A stretch of DNA of 64,000 nucleotides from Oceanobacillus profundus (GCF_003515705.1 NZ_QWEH01000004.1:124001-188000); one strand, 5' to 3'; shown: positions 17,022 through 27,452, numbered from the stretch's first letter. Numbers and translations: made by a program. Notes: generated by a model from the letters alone, not told the origin.

Positions 17022-19451
17022 TTGTTAGTATCATATAACTGGTTAAAAAAATACGTTGATTTAGGAAATTTAACGCCTGAAGAGCTTGCCGCAAAAATTA
17101 CGAAGTCAGGGATTGAAGTAGAGGGTGTCGAATATGTGGCAGAAAAGAGTACCAATGTTGTAGTCGGCTATGTAGAGTCATGTGAAAAACATCCCGATGC
17201 AGATAAGTTGAACCTATGCCAAGTTGATGTAGGTGAAGAGAAATTACAAATTATTTGTGGAGCACCGAATGTGGCACAAGGTCAAAAGGTTGCTGTAGCA
17301 AAGCCGGGAGCAGTTCTTCCAGGTAATTTCAAAATAAAAAAAGTGAAGCTTCGTGGAATTGAATCGAATGGTATGATTTGTTCCTTAAAAGAGCTGGGTA
17401 TCGAAGAAAAATATATCCCAACCGATATTGCAGATGGTATATTTGTATTTCCAGAAGAGGCAACAGTCGGAGAACCTGTTGATGAGCTGCTCAACTTAAA
17501 TGACGCTGTCCTTGAATTGGATGTTTTAGCAAATCGTGCAGATGCTTTAAGCATGCTTGGTATTGCATATGAGGTTGCAGCAATACTTGATCAGCCGGTA
17601 AAACTGCCGGATGAGGCAGTTCAAGTGGAAGAATCAGCAACAGTAGCTAATTATGTTTCCGTTGAAGTCGAAGCAGCAGAATTAAATCCCTATTACGGGG
17701 CATTTATGATAAAGGATGTGGAAATCAAACCATCTCCATTATGGATGAGAAATTACTTAATGGCAGCTGGCATTCGTCCAATTAATAATGTTGTTGACAT
17801 TACAAATTATGTACTCCTCGAATATGGCCAGCCATTACATGCGTTTGATTATGATAGATTTGGCTCTGAAAAAATTGTTGTACGCCGGGCGAAACATGAT
17901 GAGACTCTAACAACATTGGACGGACAAGAGCGAATATTAACTGACGAGAATCTTGTAATCACAAATGGTAAGGAACCTGTAGCATTAGCTGGTGTTATGG
18001 GCGGATTGGATTCAGAGGTTGCGAGTGAGACAACGAATGTTTTACTGGAAGCTGCTTATTTTGATGCCATTACAGTTAGAAAGACGGTAAAACAAACTGG
18101 TCTGCGCAGTGAGTCCAGTACCAGGTTTGAAAAAGGAGTCGATCCAAACCGTGTCCGTAAAGCAGGAGCTCGTGCATGCTTACTGCTGCAGCAATATGCT
18201 GGTGGTAAAGTAATAGCTGGGACTGCTGAATTTGATAGGTTAGACCGAACAGAAAAAGTCGTCGAAATTGATACACCACATATTAACAATCGACTAGGAA
18301 CAGAAATGACAACGGATGATATTGCTTCTATCCTTAAGCGACTGCAATTTGACTATAAGCAAGATGACGATCATTTCACGGTACACGTACCTACTCGTCG
18401 TGGTGATATTACACTATTTGAAGATATGCTTGAAGAGGTTGCTCGAATTTACGGGTACGATAATCTTCCATTTACATTGCCAGAAGGTGCTGGACAGTCT
18501 GGAGGCTTGACCGTAAGACAGCATTTAAAGCGCCGGGTTAAAAACTTTGTTCAAGGTGCAGGTTTAATGGAAACATTAACCTATTCTTTAACAAATGAGC
18601 GGGATGTAAAACGTCTAATCAGCCCAGAGGTTGCAAGTTCAGCTGCGTCGCCTGTTGCTTTGGCAATGCCAATGAGCGAGGATCACAAATATCTTCGTCT
18701 TAGTATTTTACCGGAACTATTAAACGTTCTATCCTATAACCGCGCCCGTAGTCAAGTAAACCTTGGCTATTATGAAATGGGAAGTATTTTTATTTCGGGA
18801 CAAAATGAACTATCAGAACAGCCAGATGAACAACTTCGTATCTCCGGAGCTCTAACTGGCATATGGTCGGAGCAAGCTTGGCAGCAAGAGAAAAAAGAGG
18901 TTGATTTTTATGTTGTGAAAGGAATTGTTGAAGGATTATTTGATTTTCTGCAAATCCCAGTGACATATAGTCAAACCAAGGTGACTGATATGCATCCAGG
19001 AAGATGTGCGGTAGTAAAAGTTGCTGATAAAACTGTTGGGTTCATTGGTCAGCTGCACCCAACACTTCAAAAACAACTTGACTTAAAAGAAACGTATGTA
19101 TTTGATTTAAATCTGGAAGAAGTCTTTGCGGCATATGATGCTGTACCATCCTTTACTGCAATTCCGAAGTATCCTTCCATTGCTAGGGACATTGCGTTTA
19201 TTTTAGACAAGAATGTACATGCTGGAGACGTGAAAAAGGTTATTGAGGAAGTTGGCGCACCACTTGTTAATCGTGTAGATATCTTTGACCTGTATCAAGG
19301 TGACAACTTGGAAGAAGGTAAGAAATCCATAGCGTACAGCCTACTTTATCAACATCCAGAAAAAACGTTGAAGGATGAGGAAGTAGAAGAATCTTACCAA
19401 AAAATAATCGCAGCCGTTAACGAAAAATTCAACGCCTATGTAAGATCTTAA
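17022..19451 (+). CDS. pheT: Phenylalanine-tRNA ligase beta subunit
   Basis: The 809-residue beta subunit has, in order, an N-terminal OB-fold tRNA-binding domain (about 40-155, SCEKHPDADKLNLCQVDVGE), B3/B4 editing domain (about 210-385, including NNVVDITNYVLLEYGQPLHA), B5 domain (about 405-475), class II-like core and the C-terminal anticodon-binding FDX-ACB domain (about 715-809, IPKYPSIARDIAFILD). A TTG start at 17022 is used with GAAGGAGGT nine bases upstream. It ends at a strong terminator. Confidence 0.97.
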   Translation: MLVSYNWLKKYVDLGNLTPEELAAKITKSGIEVEGVEYVAEKSTNVVVGYVESCEKHPDADKLNLCQVDVGEEKLQIICGAPNVAQGQKVAVAKPGAVLPGNFKIKKVKLRGIESNGMICSLKELGIEEKYIPTDIADGIFVFPEEATVGEPVDELLNLNDAVLELDVLANRADALSMLGIAYEVAAILDQPVKLPDEAVQVEESATVANYVSVEVEAAELNPYYGAFMIKDVEIKPSPLWMRNYLMAAGIRPINNVVDITNYVLLEYGQPLHAFDYDRFGSEKIVVRRAKHDETLTTLDGQERILTDENLVITNGKEPVALAGVMGGLDSEVASETTNVLLEAAYFDAITVRKTVKQTGLRSESSTRFEKGVDPNRVRKAGARACLLLQQYAGGKVIAGTAEFDRLDRTEKVVEIDTPHINNRLGTEMTTDDIASILKRLQFDYKQDDDHFTVHVPTRRGDITLFEDMLEEVARIYGYDNLPFTLPEGAGQSGGLTVRQHLKRRVKNFVQGAGLMETLTYSLTNERDVKRLISPEVASSAASPVALAMPMSEDHKYLRLSILPELLNVLSYNRARSQVNLGYYEMGSIFISGQNELSEQPDEQLRISGALTGIWSEQAWQQEKKEVDFYVVKGIVEGLFDFLQIPVTYSQTKVTDMHPGRCAVVKVADKTVGFIGQLHPTLQKQLDLKETYVFDLNLEEVFAAYDAVPSFTAIPKYPSIARDIAFILDKNVHAGDVKKVIEEVGAPLVNRVDIFDLYQGDNLEEGKKSIAYSLLYQHPEKTLKDEEVEESYQKIIAAVNEKFNAYVRS

Positions 19452-19457
19452 ACAGAT

Positions 19458-19500
19458 AAAAGGCTTTCCTGCTACTCGTTGTAGTGGGAAAGCTTTTTTC
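19458..19500 (+). terminator. Terminator of pheST
   Basis: AAAGGCTTTCC..CTAC and GTAG..GGGAAAGCTTTTTT form the stem, with a T run at 19494-19499. Confidence 0.85.
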
Positions 19501-19586
19501 AGGTTTAAATAAAAACAAGCACCGGGAAGTATCAAAGCGATCGTTGCTGCTCCAGCACGCTACCCAGCCAACTCAAAACACGCTAC

Positions 19587-19623
19587 AAAAAATAGAGCAT
19601 ACCAGACAGCACTGGAATGCTCC
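19587..19623 (-). terminator. Terminator of ung
   Basis: Minus strand: GAGCATTCCAG, loop TGCTGT, CTGGTATGCTC, then TATTTTTTG. One mismatch in an 11-position stem, about 35 bases after the ung stop codon. Confidence 0.85.
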
Positions 19624-19658
19624 AATTCATTATACTACACCAATACATGCAGTAATTA

Positions 19659-20354
19659 TCAATCGTTATAATTCTTTTTAGGTGGTAATCCCCAACTAAT
19701 TTCATCCAGTCCGTTTTCTTGCAAGATAGCGTTCGTTTTTGAAAACGGCTTGCTCCCGAAAAAGCCCCTATGTGCAGATAATGGACTAGGGTGTGGTGCA
19801 CGAATAATGTAATGCTTGTTTGTATCGATTAGTTTTGTTTTACTTTGTGCTGCACTTCCCCAAAGGATATAAATAACAGGATCTTTTTTTGTGTTTAACA
19901 CATCAATTACACGGTCAGTGAACGTCTCCCATCCCTTGCCTCGGTGTGAGTGGGCTTCACCAGACCTCACAGTTAGAACTGTATTTAAAAGAAGTACCCC
20001 TTGCATTGCCCATTCAACCAGATAACCGTGTGCAGGGGGTGGCAGACCAAGATCAGCGTGTAATTCCTTAAATATATTACGTAATGATGGTGGAATTTTC
20101 ACCTCAGGCTGTACAGAAAAACTAAGCCCGTGGGCTTGATTTGGCCCGTGATACGGATCTTGTCCAAGAATCACAACTTTTACCTGACTAAACGGGGTGT
20201 AATGTAATGCATTAAAAATATTTTGCATCTTTGGGTAAATCGTATGTGTTTCATATTCTGTTTTCAAAAATGCTCGTAATTGCAGATAATATGGTTTTTG
20301 GAACTCACTTGCAAGTAAGGGTTCCCAGTCGTTTTGTAAAATGTTTTGCTTCAT
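19659..20354 (-). CDS. ung: Uracil-DNA glycosylase, family 1
   Basis: Removes uracil from DNA to start base-excision repair. The 231-residue product has motif [19 protein letters not shown] (catalytic Asp66), the Phe stacking residue, and motif [14 protein letters not shown] with the catalytic His and Leu wedge. Length is typical. It is transcribed on the minus strand after rnhC with a 23-base gap. B. subtilis keeps ung elsewhere (ywdG region), so this location is a local rearrangement that groups it with other DNA-maintenance genes. Confidence 0.97.
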   Translation of the reverse strand: MKQNILQNDWEPLLASEFQKPYYLQLRAFLKTEYETHTIYPKMQNIFNALHYTPFSQVKVVILGQDPYHGPNQAHGLSFSVQPEVKIPPSLRNIFKELHADLGLPPPAHGYLVEWAMQGVLLLNTVLTVRSGEAHSHRGKGWETFTDRVIDVLNTKKDPVIYILWGSAAQSKTKLIDTNKHYIIRAPHPSPLSAHRGFFGSKPFSKTNAILQENGLDEISWGLPPKKNYND

Positions 20355-20377
20355 TATAAAACCCTTCCTATATAAGT

Positions 20378-21319
20378 CTATAAATAACGCTGAGCTTTTT
20401 TGGTGTTGGCAAAATGTGTCTTGGCGTATTTATCTAATATGGCAGCACCTTTTGTATTGATAACCTTTGCGATTGTTTGATCCACTTTAGCAGAGGCTCC
20501 TTTAGGAAGCGGGATACCAATGGCCTCAGAAAGCTTATCCATTTCTTTCACAAAGCTTGTTCTGGCAATAATAGATGCTGTAGCAACGGCGATTGAATGG
20601 CTTTCGGCTTTTGTAATAAAATATGTCTTTTCCGGCAGCTGTTGTTGTTCTGTGCCGATATGTCTACTATAGACAGCTGGTTCACAAAATTGGTCAATCA
20701 GGATACCATCAAGTTCAACCTTACCAATTTTATTTAATAAATTTGTAATTGCGTGATGGTGAAGCATGGCCTTCATTTTCCCTTGTGACCAGCCTTTTTT
20801 CTGTAGCCTATTGTACTTTTCATTCTGTAAAACAAGCAACGAGTATGGAATTTGAAGCTTGACGATATCCTTTGCTAATTTAGAAATAATCGGATCTGTA
20901 AGGTTTTTCGAGTCCTTTACTCCAAGCTCTTTTAGAGTGGCAAACTGACTTTTGTTCACATATGCTGCAGCAACGGTTATTGGACCGAAATAGTCACCAG
21001 TTCCAGCTTCATCCGAACCAATGTGACTACTTGTAAATAAGCTGGTATCCGGCGTATATCGTGTTTTGATTTGATTTTGGCTCGTCTTTTTTACTGTTTT
21101 AGTTGCTGAGGTACTCGAGCTTGTCTGCCATTTTCCTGCCTCTAATTCAGGTGCACTCCCTTGGAATAGAACCTTGCCAGATTTATAGGCTGTTATGACA
21201 GCAGCGCTTGTTTTCGCACGAAAGACAGCTCCAGGTGGGGTTTGTGTCAAAGCGCTTTTATAATGTAATTTCATTTCATTTATTGTATCTATTGGTAATA
21301 CATGTACCTCTTGTCCCAT
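20378..21319 (-). CDS. rnhC: Ribonuclease HIII
   Basis: Cleaves RNA in RNA/DNA hybrids. The 313 residues consist of the HIII-specific N-terminal TBP-like domain (about 1-75), a polar linker rich in Ser/Thr/Lys (66-95) and the RNase HII/III catalytic domain: [12 protein letters not shown] (Asp103, Glu104), a later GILIDQF Asp and [14 protein letters not shown]. Ribosome site is GGAGAG before ATG 21319. It is divergent from zapA, as in B. subtilis, where rnhC, yshA and yshB are adjacent. Confidence 0.95.
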   Translation of the reverse strand: MGQEVHVLPIDTINEMKLHYKSALTQTPPGAVFRAKTSAAVITAYKSGKVLFQGSAPELEAGKWQTSSSTSATKTVKKTSQNQIKTRYTPDTSLFTSSHIGSDEAGTGDYFGPITVAAAYVNKSQFATLKELGVKDSKNLTDPIISKLAKDIVKLQIPYSLLVLQNEKYNRLQKKGWSQGKMKAMLHHHAITNLLNKIGKVELDGILIDQFCEPAVYSRHIGTEQQQLPEKTYFITKAESHSIAVATASIIARTSFVKEMDKLSEAIGIPLPKGASAKVDQTIAKVINTKGAAILDKYAKTHFANTKKAQRYL

Positions 21320-21447
21320 CTACATCTCTCCAATCCTTGCATATATTGACTATAGCAAAATAGCTTTCATAATGAAATACTTCTTTTTAAAAGTACTTCG
21401 TGTTAATATTAAGTGAAGAATTTTTTGTTTGCAGGAGGTAACACCAC

Positions 21448-21711
21448 ATGGACGAGGGCGAAAAGCAACGTATTACAGTTGATATATATAATAGAACATA
21501 TACAATAGTGGGACCAGAGTCAGAAAGTCATGTTCGATTAGTCGCAGGTCTTGTCGATCAGAAAATGAAAGAGCTGCATGAAATGAACCGGCAATTAGAT
21601 ACAACAAGATTAGCAGTCTTAACTGCTGTAAATACAATGAATGATTACCAAAAACTGAAAGAAGATTACGCAACCTTATTGGGGTCGCTTAGAAAGAAAG
21701 AGGATAAGTAA
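21448..21711 (+). CDS. zapA: Cell division protein ZapA
   Basis: Z-ring associated protein that bundles FtsZ filaments at midcell. The 87-residue product has the family N-terminus (QRITVDIYNRTYTIVGPESE) and a C-terminal coiled coil (about 45-87). A GGAGGT site precedes ATG 21448. The next gene begins four bases after its stop codon. Confidence 0.93.
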   Translation: MDEGEKQRITVDIYNRTYTIVGPESESHVRLVAGLVDQKMKELHEMNRQLDTTRLAVLTAVNTMNDYQKLKEDYATLLGSLRKKEDK

Positions 21712-21714
21712 GTT

Positions 21715-22266
21715 ATGTTAGACTTTATATTATTCATTATGTTGCTTTTCGGGTTTTTCATGGGCCTGAAAAGAGGATTTATATTACAATTACTCCACTT
21801 AACTGGATATATTATCGCATTTATTGTGGCAGTGAAGTATTATGATGTATTAGGTCCAATGCTATCACTTTGGATTCCATATCCAGAACTGTCGGAGGAA
21901 AGTGCATGGGCAGTCTTTCTGCAGTCGTTACCACTTGAGACAGCTTTTTATAATGCAATTGCGTTTGCGATTATCTTTTTCGCGGTTAAAATTGCATTGC
22001 AAATCATAGCTTCCATGCTCGACTTTGTAGCATCCATACCCATTATTAAATCCGTTAATAAAATTCTAGGCTCCGTTCTGGGGTTTTTAGAAGTATATTT
22101 AATTATATTCATCTTGCTGTATATTCTGGCGTTAACACCAGTTGAGACAATCCAGAATTGGATTAGCAACTCTTCAATAGCAGTTTTCATTATTGAGAAA
22201 ACGCCTTATTTCTCAGAAAAGCTACTAGAGCTTTGGTTTACCTATACAGGTGGGGAAGCAAGTTAA
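21715..22266 (+). CDS. yshB: CvpA-family membrane protein (YshB)
   Basis: A 183-residue protein with four membrane segments (about 1-17, 22-40, 75-98 and 110-140). The family start LDFILFIMLLFGFFMGLKRG is present. CvpA is tied to colicin V production in E. coli, but in Firmicutes its role is unknown; co-location with zapA suggests an envelope or division function. ATG 21715 overlaps no gene, and AGGATAAG in the zapA stop region can serve as ribosome site. Confidence 0.85.
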   Translation: MLDFILFIMLLFGFFMGLKRGFILQLLHLTGYIIAFIVAVKYYDVLGPMLSLWIPYPELSEESAWAVFLQSLPLETAFYNAIAFAIIFFAVKIALQIIASMLDFVASIPIIKSVNKILGSVLGFLEVYLIIFILLYILALTPVETIQNWISNSSIAVFIIEKTPYFSEKLLELWFTYTGGEAS

Positions 22267-22294
22267 ATTTAAATCGTTATGATTTGATTACCGG

Positions 22295-22373
22295 AGACTG
22301 ATTCATCGTATTAGGGATACGCTTGTAAGTTCGGAGCAGGTGGTATGAACTAAATAGAATCAGTCTTTTTTTA
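22295..22373 (+). terminator. Structured terminator with three-way-junction loop
   Basis: AGACTGATT (22295-22303) pairs with AATCAGTCT (22358-22366) followed by TTTTTTT. The 54-base interior is not random: CGTAT-TAGGG-ATACG forms one hairpin and GTTC...GAAC (22329-22350) another, giving a three-way junction closed by the terminator stem. It ends zapA-yshB and precedes polX by about 45 bases. Confidence 0.75.
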
Positions 22374-22417
22374 GAGGTTGCAGTTTTATATGAATACTTA
22401 TGGAATAGGTGATAGTT

Positions 22418-24136
22418 GTGGCAATTAATAAAAAAGATGTTATTCAATTATTAGAGAGAATAGCCATTTACTTGGAGCTAAAAGGAGAAAATCCATTTAA
22501 AATATCGGCATATCGAAAGGCAGCTCAAGGCTTAGAACAAGATGATCGGTCATTAGCTGACATTGAGGATTTTACAAAAATCAAAGGAATTGGTAAAGGT
22601 ACAAGCAATGTCATTGTAGAATTTATTGAGCAGGGTGAATCTCAAGCTTTGAAGGAACTAGCTGAGCAAGTACCGCCTGGATTAATTCCGCTACTAAATC
22701 TGCCAGGCCTTGGTGGCAAAAAATTGTCTAAGCTTTATCAAGAGCTTGGAGTTATTGATGCGGATACATTAAAAGAGGCTTGTCTAAGCGGGAAAGTAGA
22801 AAATCTTGCAGGATTTGGCAAAAAGTCAGCAGAGAAAATTGTCGCTGCATTAGAGGAGTCAGGGAAACGTCCAGAAAGACTGCCAATAGCGATTATGCTT
22901 CCATTAGCAGAGAGAATTGAAGCATATTTAACTGAAATTGAAGAAATTGAATCCTTTTCACGGGCTGGAAGTCTTCGCAGAATGCGGGAAACAATAAAGG
23001 ACCTTGATTTCATCATTGCAACTTCCAATCCATCCGCTGTAAGAGAGGCACTACTTGTCATCCCGAATTTAAAGGAAGTCATCGCTAAAGGAGATACAAA
23101 GGTATCGGTAACATTGGAGGATGTGTATGATATCAATGTCGATTTCAGGTTAGTTTCAAAGACAGAGTTTGCAACGACCTTGCATCACTTTACTGGCTCA
23201 AAAGATCATAATGTTGCATTAAGACAGCTTGCTAAATCAAGAGGAGAGAAAATTAGCGAATATGGAGTAGAAGTAGAGGAAACAAACGAAGTACGGACAT
23301 TTTCAAATGAAGCAGAGTTCTTTCGTTATTTTGGACTCCAATTTATTCCGCCAGAGGTAAGAGAGAACACGGGGGAAGTGGAAGCATTTAAAGAAGAAAA
23401 AAGATTGATTGAGCTTGCTGATATAAAAGGCGATTTACATATGCATACAACCTGGAGCGATGGTGCGCAATCACTGGAAGAAATGGCGAGCCATGTTCGT
23501 GCCATGGGGTATGCCTATATGGCAATTACCGATCATTCCAAATACCTCCGCGTAGCAAATGGGCTAGATGAATCGCGCTTGCGCAAGCAGAGAGAGGAAA
23601 TTGCAGCTTTAAATGAAAAGTGGACAGATTTTCATATTTTCGCAGGGGTAGAAATGGATATTCTACCAGATGGCTCACTTGACTTCTCTGATGCGTTTCT
23701 TCGTGAAATGGATTATGTAATTGGTGCCATTCATTCTAGCTTCAACCAATCACAAGAAAAAATAATGAAGCGACTATATTCAGCATTAGAAAATCCATAT
23801 GTATCATTGATCGCCCACCCTACTGGCAGGCTCATTGGAAGACGAGCAGGTTACAATGTTAATGTAGAGAAATTGATTGAGAAGGCAAAAGAAACAAATA
23901 CAGCATTAGAAATCAATGCCAATCCGAACAGACTTGATTTATCTGCTGATTGGGTGCGTAAAGCTCAGGAAACGGGTGTAACAATCGCAATCAACACAGA
24001 CGCTCATAGCTACCAAATGCTCGACCATATGGCATACGGAGTAGGAGTAGCTAGAAGAGGATGGCTTGAGAAGGATACCGTTATGAACACGTGGTCTAAA
24101 AAGAAACTCATGGATTATTTTAATCGTAATAAATAA
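22418..24136 (+). CDS. polX: Family X DNA polymerase / PHP exonuclease (PolX)
   Basis: DNA repair polymerase with 3'-5' exonuclease activity. The 572 residues contain an N-terminal helix-hairpin-helix 8-kDa domain (FKISAYRKAAQGLE; KIKGIGKGTSNVIVE; NLPGLGGKKL; GFGKKSAEKI), the palm with GSLRRMRETIKDLDFII (two catalytic Asp) and a C-terminal PHP domain (DLHMHTTWSDG, AITDHSKY, GVEMDI, AHPTGR, NTDAHS). GTG 22418 is chosen because the family starts at this Met (AINKKDVIQLLE) and AGGTGAT precedes it; a GTG at 22409 would add three residues. mutS2 follows. Confidence 0.95.
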   Translation: MAINKKDVIQLLERIAIYLELKGENPFKISAYRKAAQGLEQDDRSLADIEDFTKIKGIGKGTSNVIVEFIEQGESQALKELAEQVPPGLIPLLNLPGLGGKKLSKLYQELGVIDADTLKEACLSGKVENLAGFGKKSAEKIVAALEESGKRPERLPIAIMLPLAERIEAYLTEIEEIESFSRAGSLRRMRETIKDLDFIIATSNPSAVREALLVIPNLKEVIAKGDTKVSVTLEDVYDINVDFRLVSKTEFATTLHHFTGSKDHNVALRQLAKSRGEKISEYGVEVEETNEVRTFSNEAEFFRYFGLQFIPPEVRENTGEVEAFKEEKRLIELADIKGDLHMHTTWSDGAQSLEEMASHVRAMGYAYMAITDHSKYLRVANGLDESRLRKQREEIAALNEKWTDFHIFAGVEMDILPDGSLDFSDAFLREMDYVIGAIHSSFNQSQEKIMKRLYSALENPYVSLIAHPTGRLIGRRAGYNVNVEKLIEKAKETNTALEINANPNRLDLSADWVRKAQETGVTIAINTDAHSYQMLDHMAYGVGVARRGWLEKDTVMNTWSKKKLMDYFNRNK

Positions 24137-24171
24137 AGGAATTTTGAAAAATCCTTTTAAAATGACAAGTA

Positions 24172-24288
24172 GGAATCAGTTCAGCTAACAGCGGTTCCGT
24201 TCTGTGGTCAATTTCGAAAACAGCGCGTCTTGTGGTTACCGGGCGCAGAGAGCTAAGCTGATAGAACTCATCGGTTCTTTTTGAACAT
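24172..24288 (+). ncRNA. Structured repeat-like element between polX and mutS2
   Basis: The 117-base segment is GC-richer than its flanks. AGTTCAGCT (from 24179) pairs with AGCT...GAACT (24251-24268) across a long interior that has its own CGGT/ACCG and CTGT/ACAG arms. It ends AGAAC-TCATCG-GTTCT-TTTT (24263-24282), a short intrinsic-terminator shape, and CTTTTTGAAC (24277-24286), a 10-base end shared with elements at 31680 and 48111. It could be an attenuator, or a dispersed repeat that acts as terminator. Confidence 0.45.
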
Positions 24289-24330
24289 GTGATATTTAAA
24301 TAAGAAGCCTATTTAAAGGAGTAATTAAGC

Positions 24331-26676
24331 ATGAACGAACGAATTCTCCGTGTACTCGAATTTAAAAAAATAATAGAAAATCTATCCATGCACGCAGCTA
24401 CAACATTAGGAAAGGATTTTGTATCTAAGTTAAAGCCTGCGACAGAATTAAAACAGGTTATCGAGCTGCAGAATGAAACAGACGAAGCGAGCCAAATTGC
24501 TCGTTTAAACAGAACTATTCCGTTAGGGGGCGTCACAGATATTCGCCCTAGCTTGAAACGAAGTGCCATCGGTGGTGTGCTTTCAACACATGAATGTCTT
24601 GATGTTGCCAATACGATTTATGGTGGAAGGCAGGTAAAGTTGTTTTTTGATCAACTCGAGCTTGAAGAAGAAATACCAATTCTTGAAGGATTGGTGGAAC
24701 GAATAACACCACTTCGTGAACTGGAGATGGAGATAAAAAATTGTATTGATGACCGCGGCCACGTAATAGACAGCGCATCAGCAAGCTTACGCAGTATTAG
24801 AAGCTCCATCCGGACGTTTGAGAATCGGATTCGAGAAAGATTAGAGAGCTACACAAGAAATAATAGCAGTATGCTTTCTGATGCAATTATAACAATCCGA
24901 AATGATCGCTATGTGCTCCCAGTAAAACAAGAATATAGAGGCGCAATTGGTGGGATTGTTCATGATCAGTCGTCATCAGGTCAAACCTTGTTTATGGAGC
25001 CTAAAGCTATTGTAGACTTAAATAATCAGTTGCATGGAGCGATTACAAAGGAAAAGCAAGAAATAGATCGGATTTTAAAAGAATTAAGCCAATCTATTGC
25101 AGTAGAAGAACATGATTTGGACCAAAATGTCATGCTGCTTGGTCAAATTGATTTCATATCTGCACGTGCTAAATTAGGTCAAGAAATGAAAGCAGCCCGA
25201 CCAAAAATGAATGACCGAGGGTTCATTCAAATGAAGCAAGCAAGACATCCATTAATTCCAATTGATGAAGTGGTTGCTAATGATGTGGAGATTGGGAAAA
25301 CGTATACCTCGATTGTAATAACAGGTCCGAATACAGGAGGAAAGACCGTTACACTGAAAATGGTGGGTCTTTGTACATTAATGGCGCAGTCCGGTTTACA
25401 AGTTCCCGCACTAGATGGCTGCGAGCTCGCAGTGTTCAAGGAAGTGTTTGCTGATATTGGGGACGAACAATCGATTGAACAAAATTTAAGTACATTTTCT
25501 TCACACATGACAAATATAGTAGAAATCATTAAGGAAGTAAATGATCATTCACTTGTGCTTTTTGATGAGCTTGGTTCAGGCACAGATCCACAGGAAGGTG
25601 CTGCACTAGCGATGGCCATTCTTGATGAAGTTGTTTCTCGCAATGCACGGGTAATTGCAACAACACATTATCCAGAGTTAAAGGCATATGGATACAATCG
25701 CAGCAATGTTGTGAACGCATCGGTTGAATTCAATGTCGAAACCTTGCAGCCTACCTACCGGTTGCTTATCGGAGTGCCTGGTCGAAGTAATGCATTTGAA
25801 ATATCGAACCGATTAGGCTTGAATAATCATATAATTGAAAGAGCTAAAGGACTTGTAGGTGTTGATTCGAAAAGCGTTGAAACAATGATCGCTTCATTGG
25901 AAAAATCGCATTTAGAGGCGGAACGGGATTATGAAAAAGCACATGCAGTATTACTTGAAAGTGAGAAATTACGTGAAGACATCACAAAAGAATGGAAGCA
26001 ATTAGAGCAAAAGAAGGAAGAGCTGTATAAAAAAGCTGAAGAAAAGGCAGAAAAAGCCCTGACGAAAGCTCGAGAAGAGGCGGAACGAATTGTAAACGAA
26101 ATCCGTCAAATGAAAACAAATGTCTCACTAAAGGAGCATGAGTGGATTGAGGCTAAGAAAATGCTTGAGGAAGCTCAGCCACATTTGACCCAAAAGCAAA
26201 ATAGACAGCCAGACAAAAAAGCTGCTGAACAAAGAGTACTTCAACCTGGTGATGAAATTAAGTTGCTAACTGTAAATCAGAAAGGTGAAGTTTTAGAAAA
26301 AGTAAATGATAATGAATTTTTAGTGCAGGTCGGAATCATGAAGGTTAAAGTGAAACGACATGAATTACAGTTTCTTGGTAAACCAAAGCAAACAATGGAA
26401 AAACCAATAGCAACGATAAAAGGATCGAATTATCATGTAAGTACAGAGCTGGATTTGCGTGGGGAACGCTATGAGGATGCCTTACTGAAACTAGAGAAAT
26501 ATATTGATGATGTTTTGTTAGCTGGCTATCCAAAAGCCTATATTATTCATGGTAAAGGTACCGGTGCTTTAAGAAAAGGAGTACAGGAATTCGTGAAGCG
26601 ACATTCTCAAATTAAGAATGCGCAGCCAGGAGGAAGTGGCGAAGGTGGCAGTGGTGTAACTGTTCTTGAATTTTAA
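24331..26676 (+). CDS. mutS2: MutS2: ribosome-rescue/recombination ATPase with Smr nuclease domain
   Basis: The 781-residue MutS2 has core helices (about 1-310), ATPase domain (Walker [10 protein letters not shown] near 332-340; Walker [26 protein letters not shown]), a long coiled coil (about 510-620, [18 protein letters not shown]), a KOW-like patch, and C-terminal Smr endonuclease (from about 705: [41 protein letters not shown]). B. subtilis MutS2 splits collided ribosomes and suppresses homologous recombination. GGAG precedes ATG 24331. A DUF350 gene follows, as in B. subtilis (yshD-yshE). Confidence 0.96.
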   Translation: MNERILRVLEFKKIIENLSMHAATTLGKDFVSKLKPATELKQVIELQNETDEASQIARLNRTIPLGGVTDIRPSLKRSAIGGVLSTHECLDVANTIYGGRQVKLFFDQLELEEEIPILEGLVERITPLRELEMEIKNCIDDRGHVIDSASASLRSIRSSIRTFENRIRERLESYTRNNSSMLSDAIITIRNDRYVLPVKQEYRGAIGGIVHDQSSSGQTLFMEPKAIVDLNNQLHGAITKEKQEIDRILKELSQSIAVEEHDLDQNVMLLGQIDFISARAKLGQEMKAARPKMNDRGFIQMKQARHPLIPIDEVVANDVEIGKTYTSIVITGPNTGGKTVTLKMVGLCTLMAQSGLQVPALDGCELAVFKEVFADIGDEQSIEQNLSTFSSHMTNIVEIIKEVNDHSLVLFDELGSGTDPQEGAALAMAILDEVVSRNARVIATTHYPELKAYGYNRSNVVNASVEFNVETLQPTYRLLIGVPGRSNAFEISNRLGLNNHIIERAKGLVGVDSKSVETMIASLEKSHLEAERDYEKAHAVLLESEKLREDITKEWKQLEQKKEELYKKAEEKAEKALTKAREEAERIVNEIRQMKTNVSLKEHEWIEAKKMLEEAQPHLTQKQNRQPDKKAAEQRVLQPGDEIKLLTVNQKGEVLEKVNDNEFLVQVGIMKVKVKRHELQFLGKPKQTMEKPIATIKGSNYHVSTELDLRGERYEDALLKLEKYIDDVLLAGYPKAYIIHGKGTGALRKGVQEFVKRHSQIKNAQPGGSGEGGSGVTVLEF

Positions 26677-26803
26677 TAAGCGGATATCTGTGCTTGTTAC
26701 TATTTTAGTTAGGAAAGTATCTTACTTTCCTAACTGCATCTACAATTGATGCGTTGCTAAATGGTATGGCAAATTTCTAGAGAAGTAGGAGAGGTCGACT
26801 GTT

Positions 26804-27211
26804 ATGGAAGGATTTTGGGAACATATCATCGTAGTTACAGCAGCCCGCTACAGTGTATTTGTCTTATGTACACTTGTCTTCTTAGCAATTTTTGAACTTG
26901 TAACATCTTATAAAAATTGGGAAGAAATAAGAAAAGGCAATCTTGCTGTTGCGATGGCAACGGGAGGAAAGCTATTTGGGATTGCAACGATTTTTCGCTA
27001 TTCAATTGAACATAATGATTCTCTTTTGCAGTCAGTTGGATGGGGTGTTTTTGGTTTTGTTTTATTATTAATGGGTTATCTCATGTTTGAATTTCTTACC
27101 CCGCTTATGAAAGTAGATGAGGAAATCGGGAATGGAAATAAGGCTGTCGGCTTCATTTCCATGATTATATCCGCGGGATTAGCATTTGTAATCGGAGCCA
27201 GCATTGGATAA
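26804..27211 (+). CDS. yshE: DUF350 membrane protein (YshE)
   Basis: A 135-residue membrane protein with four segments (about 15-32, 50-65, 72-92, 110-133), a GGKLFGIATIF motif and an NGNKAVGFISMIISAGLAFV C-terminal segment, the DUF350 pattern. Function unknown; DUF350 proteins sometimes accompany envelope-stress genes. AGAAGTAGGAGAGG lies upstream of ATG 26804. A tiny membrane ORF starts 19 bases after its stop codon. Confidence 0.8.
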   Translation: MEGFWEHIIVVTAARYSVFVLCTLVFLAIFELVTSYKNWEEIRKGNLAVAMATGGKLFGIATIFRYSIEHNDSLLQSVGWGVFGFVLLLMGYLMFEFLTPLMKVDEEIGNGNKAVGFISMIISAGLAFVIGASIG

Positions 27212-27229
27212 AGAGAGGGGAGATCAACA

Positions 27230-27310
27230 GTGGTATTAGATCGTTTAGCAAAAATATTAATTGTTGTGGCAGTGATTTTTGTAGTAGTAGGTATATTTTA
27301 CTTAATATAA
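27230..27310 (+). CDS. 26-aa single-span membrane miniprotein
   Basis: A GTG start at 27230, preceded by GAGAGGGGAG, opens MVLDRLAKILIVVAVIFVVV followed by GIFYLI and a TAA. A charged head (LDRLAK) plus one 19-residue hydrophobic helix is a typical small membrane protein. It follows the DUF350 gene closely, so it is likely co-expressed. No family recognised; translation is inferred from the strong ribosome site. Confidence 0.55.
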   Translation: MVLDRLAKILIVVAVIFVVVGIFYLI

Positions 27311-27392
27311 GTGGTTATTATATGACCAGCTTCTTATTCACTCCTCTTTTATTTTGTTACATAATAAAAAATCAAAAATTAATTAAAAAGAT

Positions 27393-27421
27393 TTCAAAAA
27401 ATAGAAATTAATCGGTATAAT
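27393..27421 (+). promoter_or_regulatory. Possible SigA promoter of lcfA
   Basis: TTCAAA (27393-27398), 17 bases, TATAAT (27416-27421). About 75 bases upstream TTATTCACTC matches half of the FadR palindrome seen at 29239-29256, but the other half is not present. Confidence 0.45.
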
Positions 27422-27452
27422 GGTTATAGTATAGTATAAAGGGGAGTGAAAA

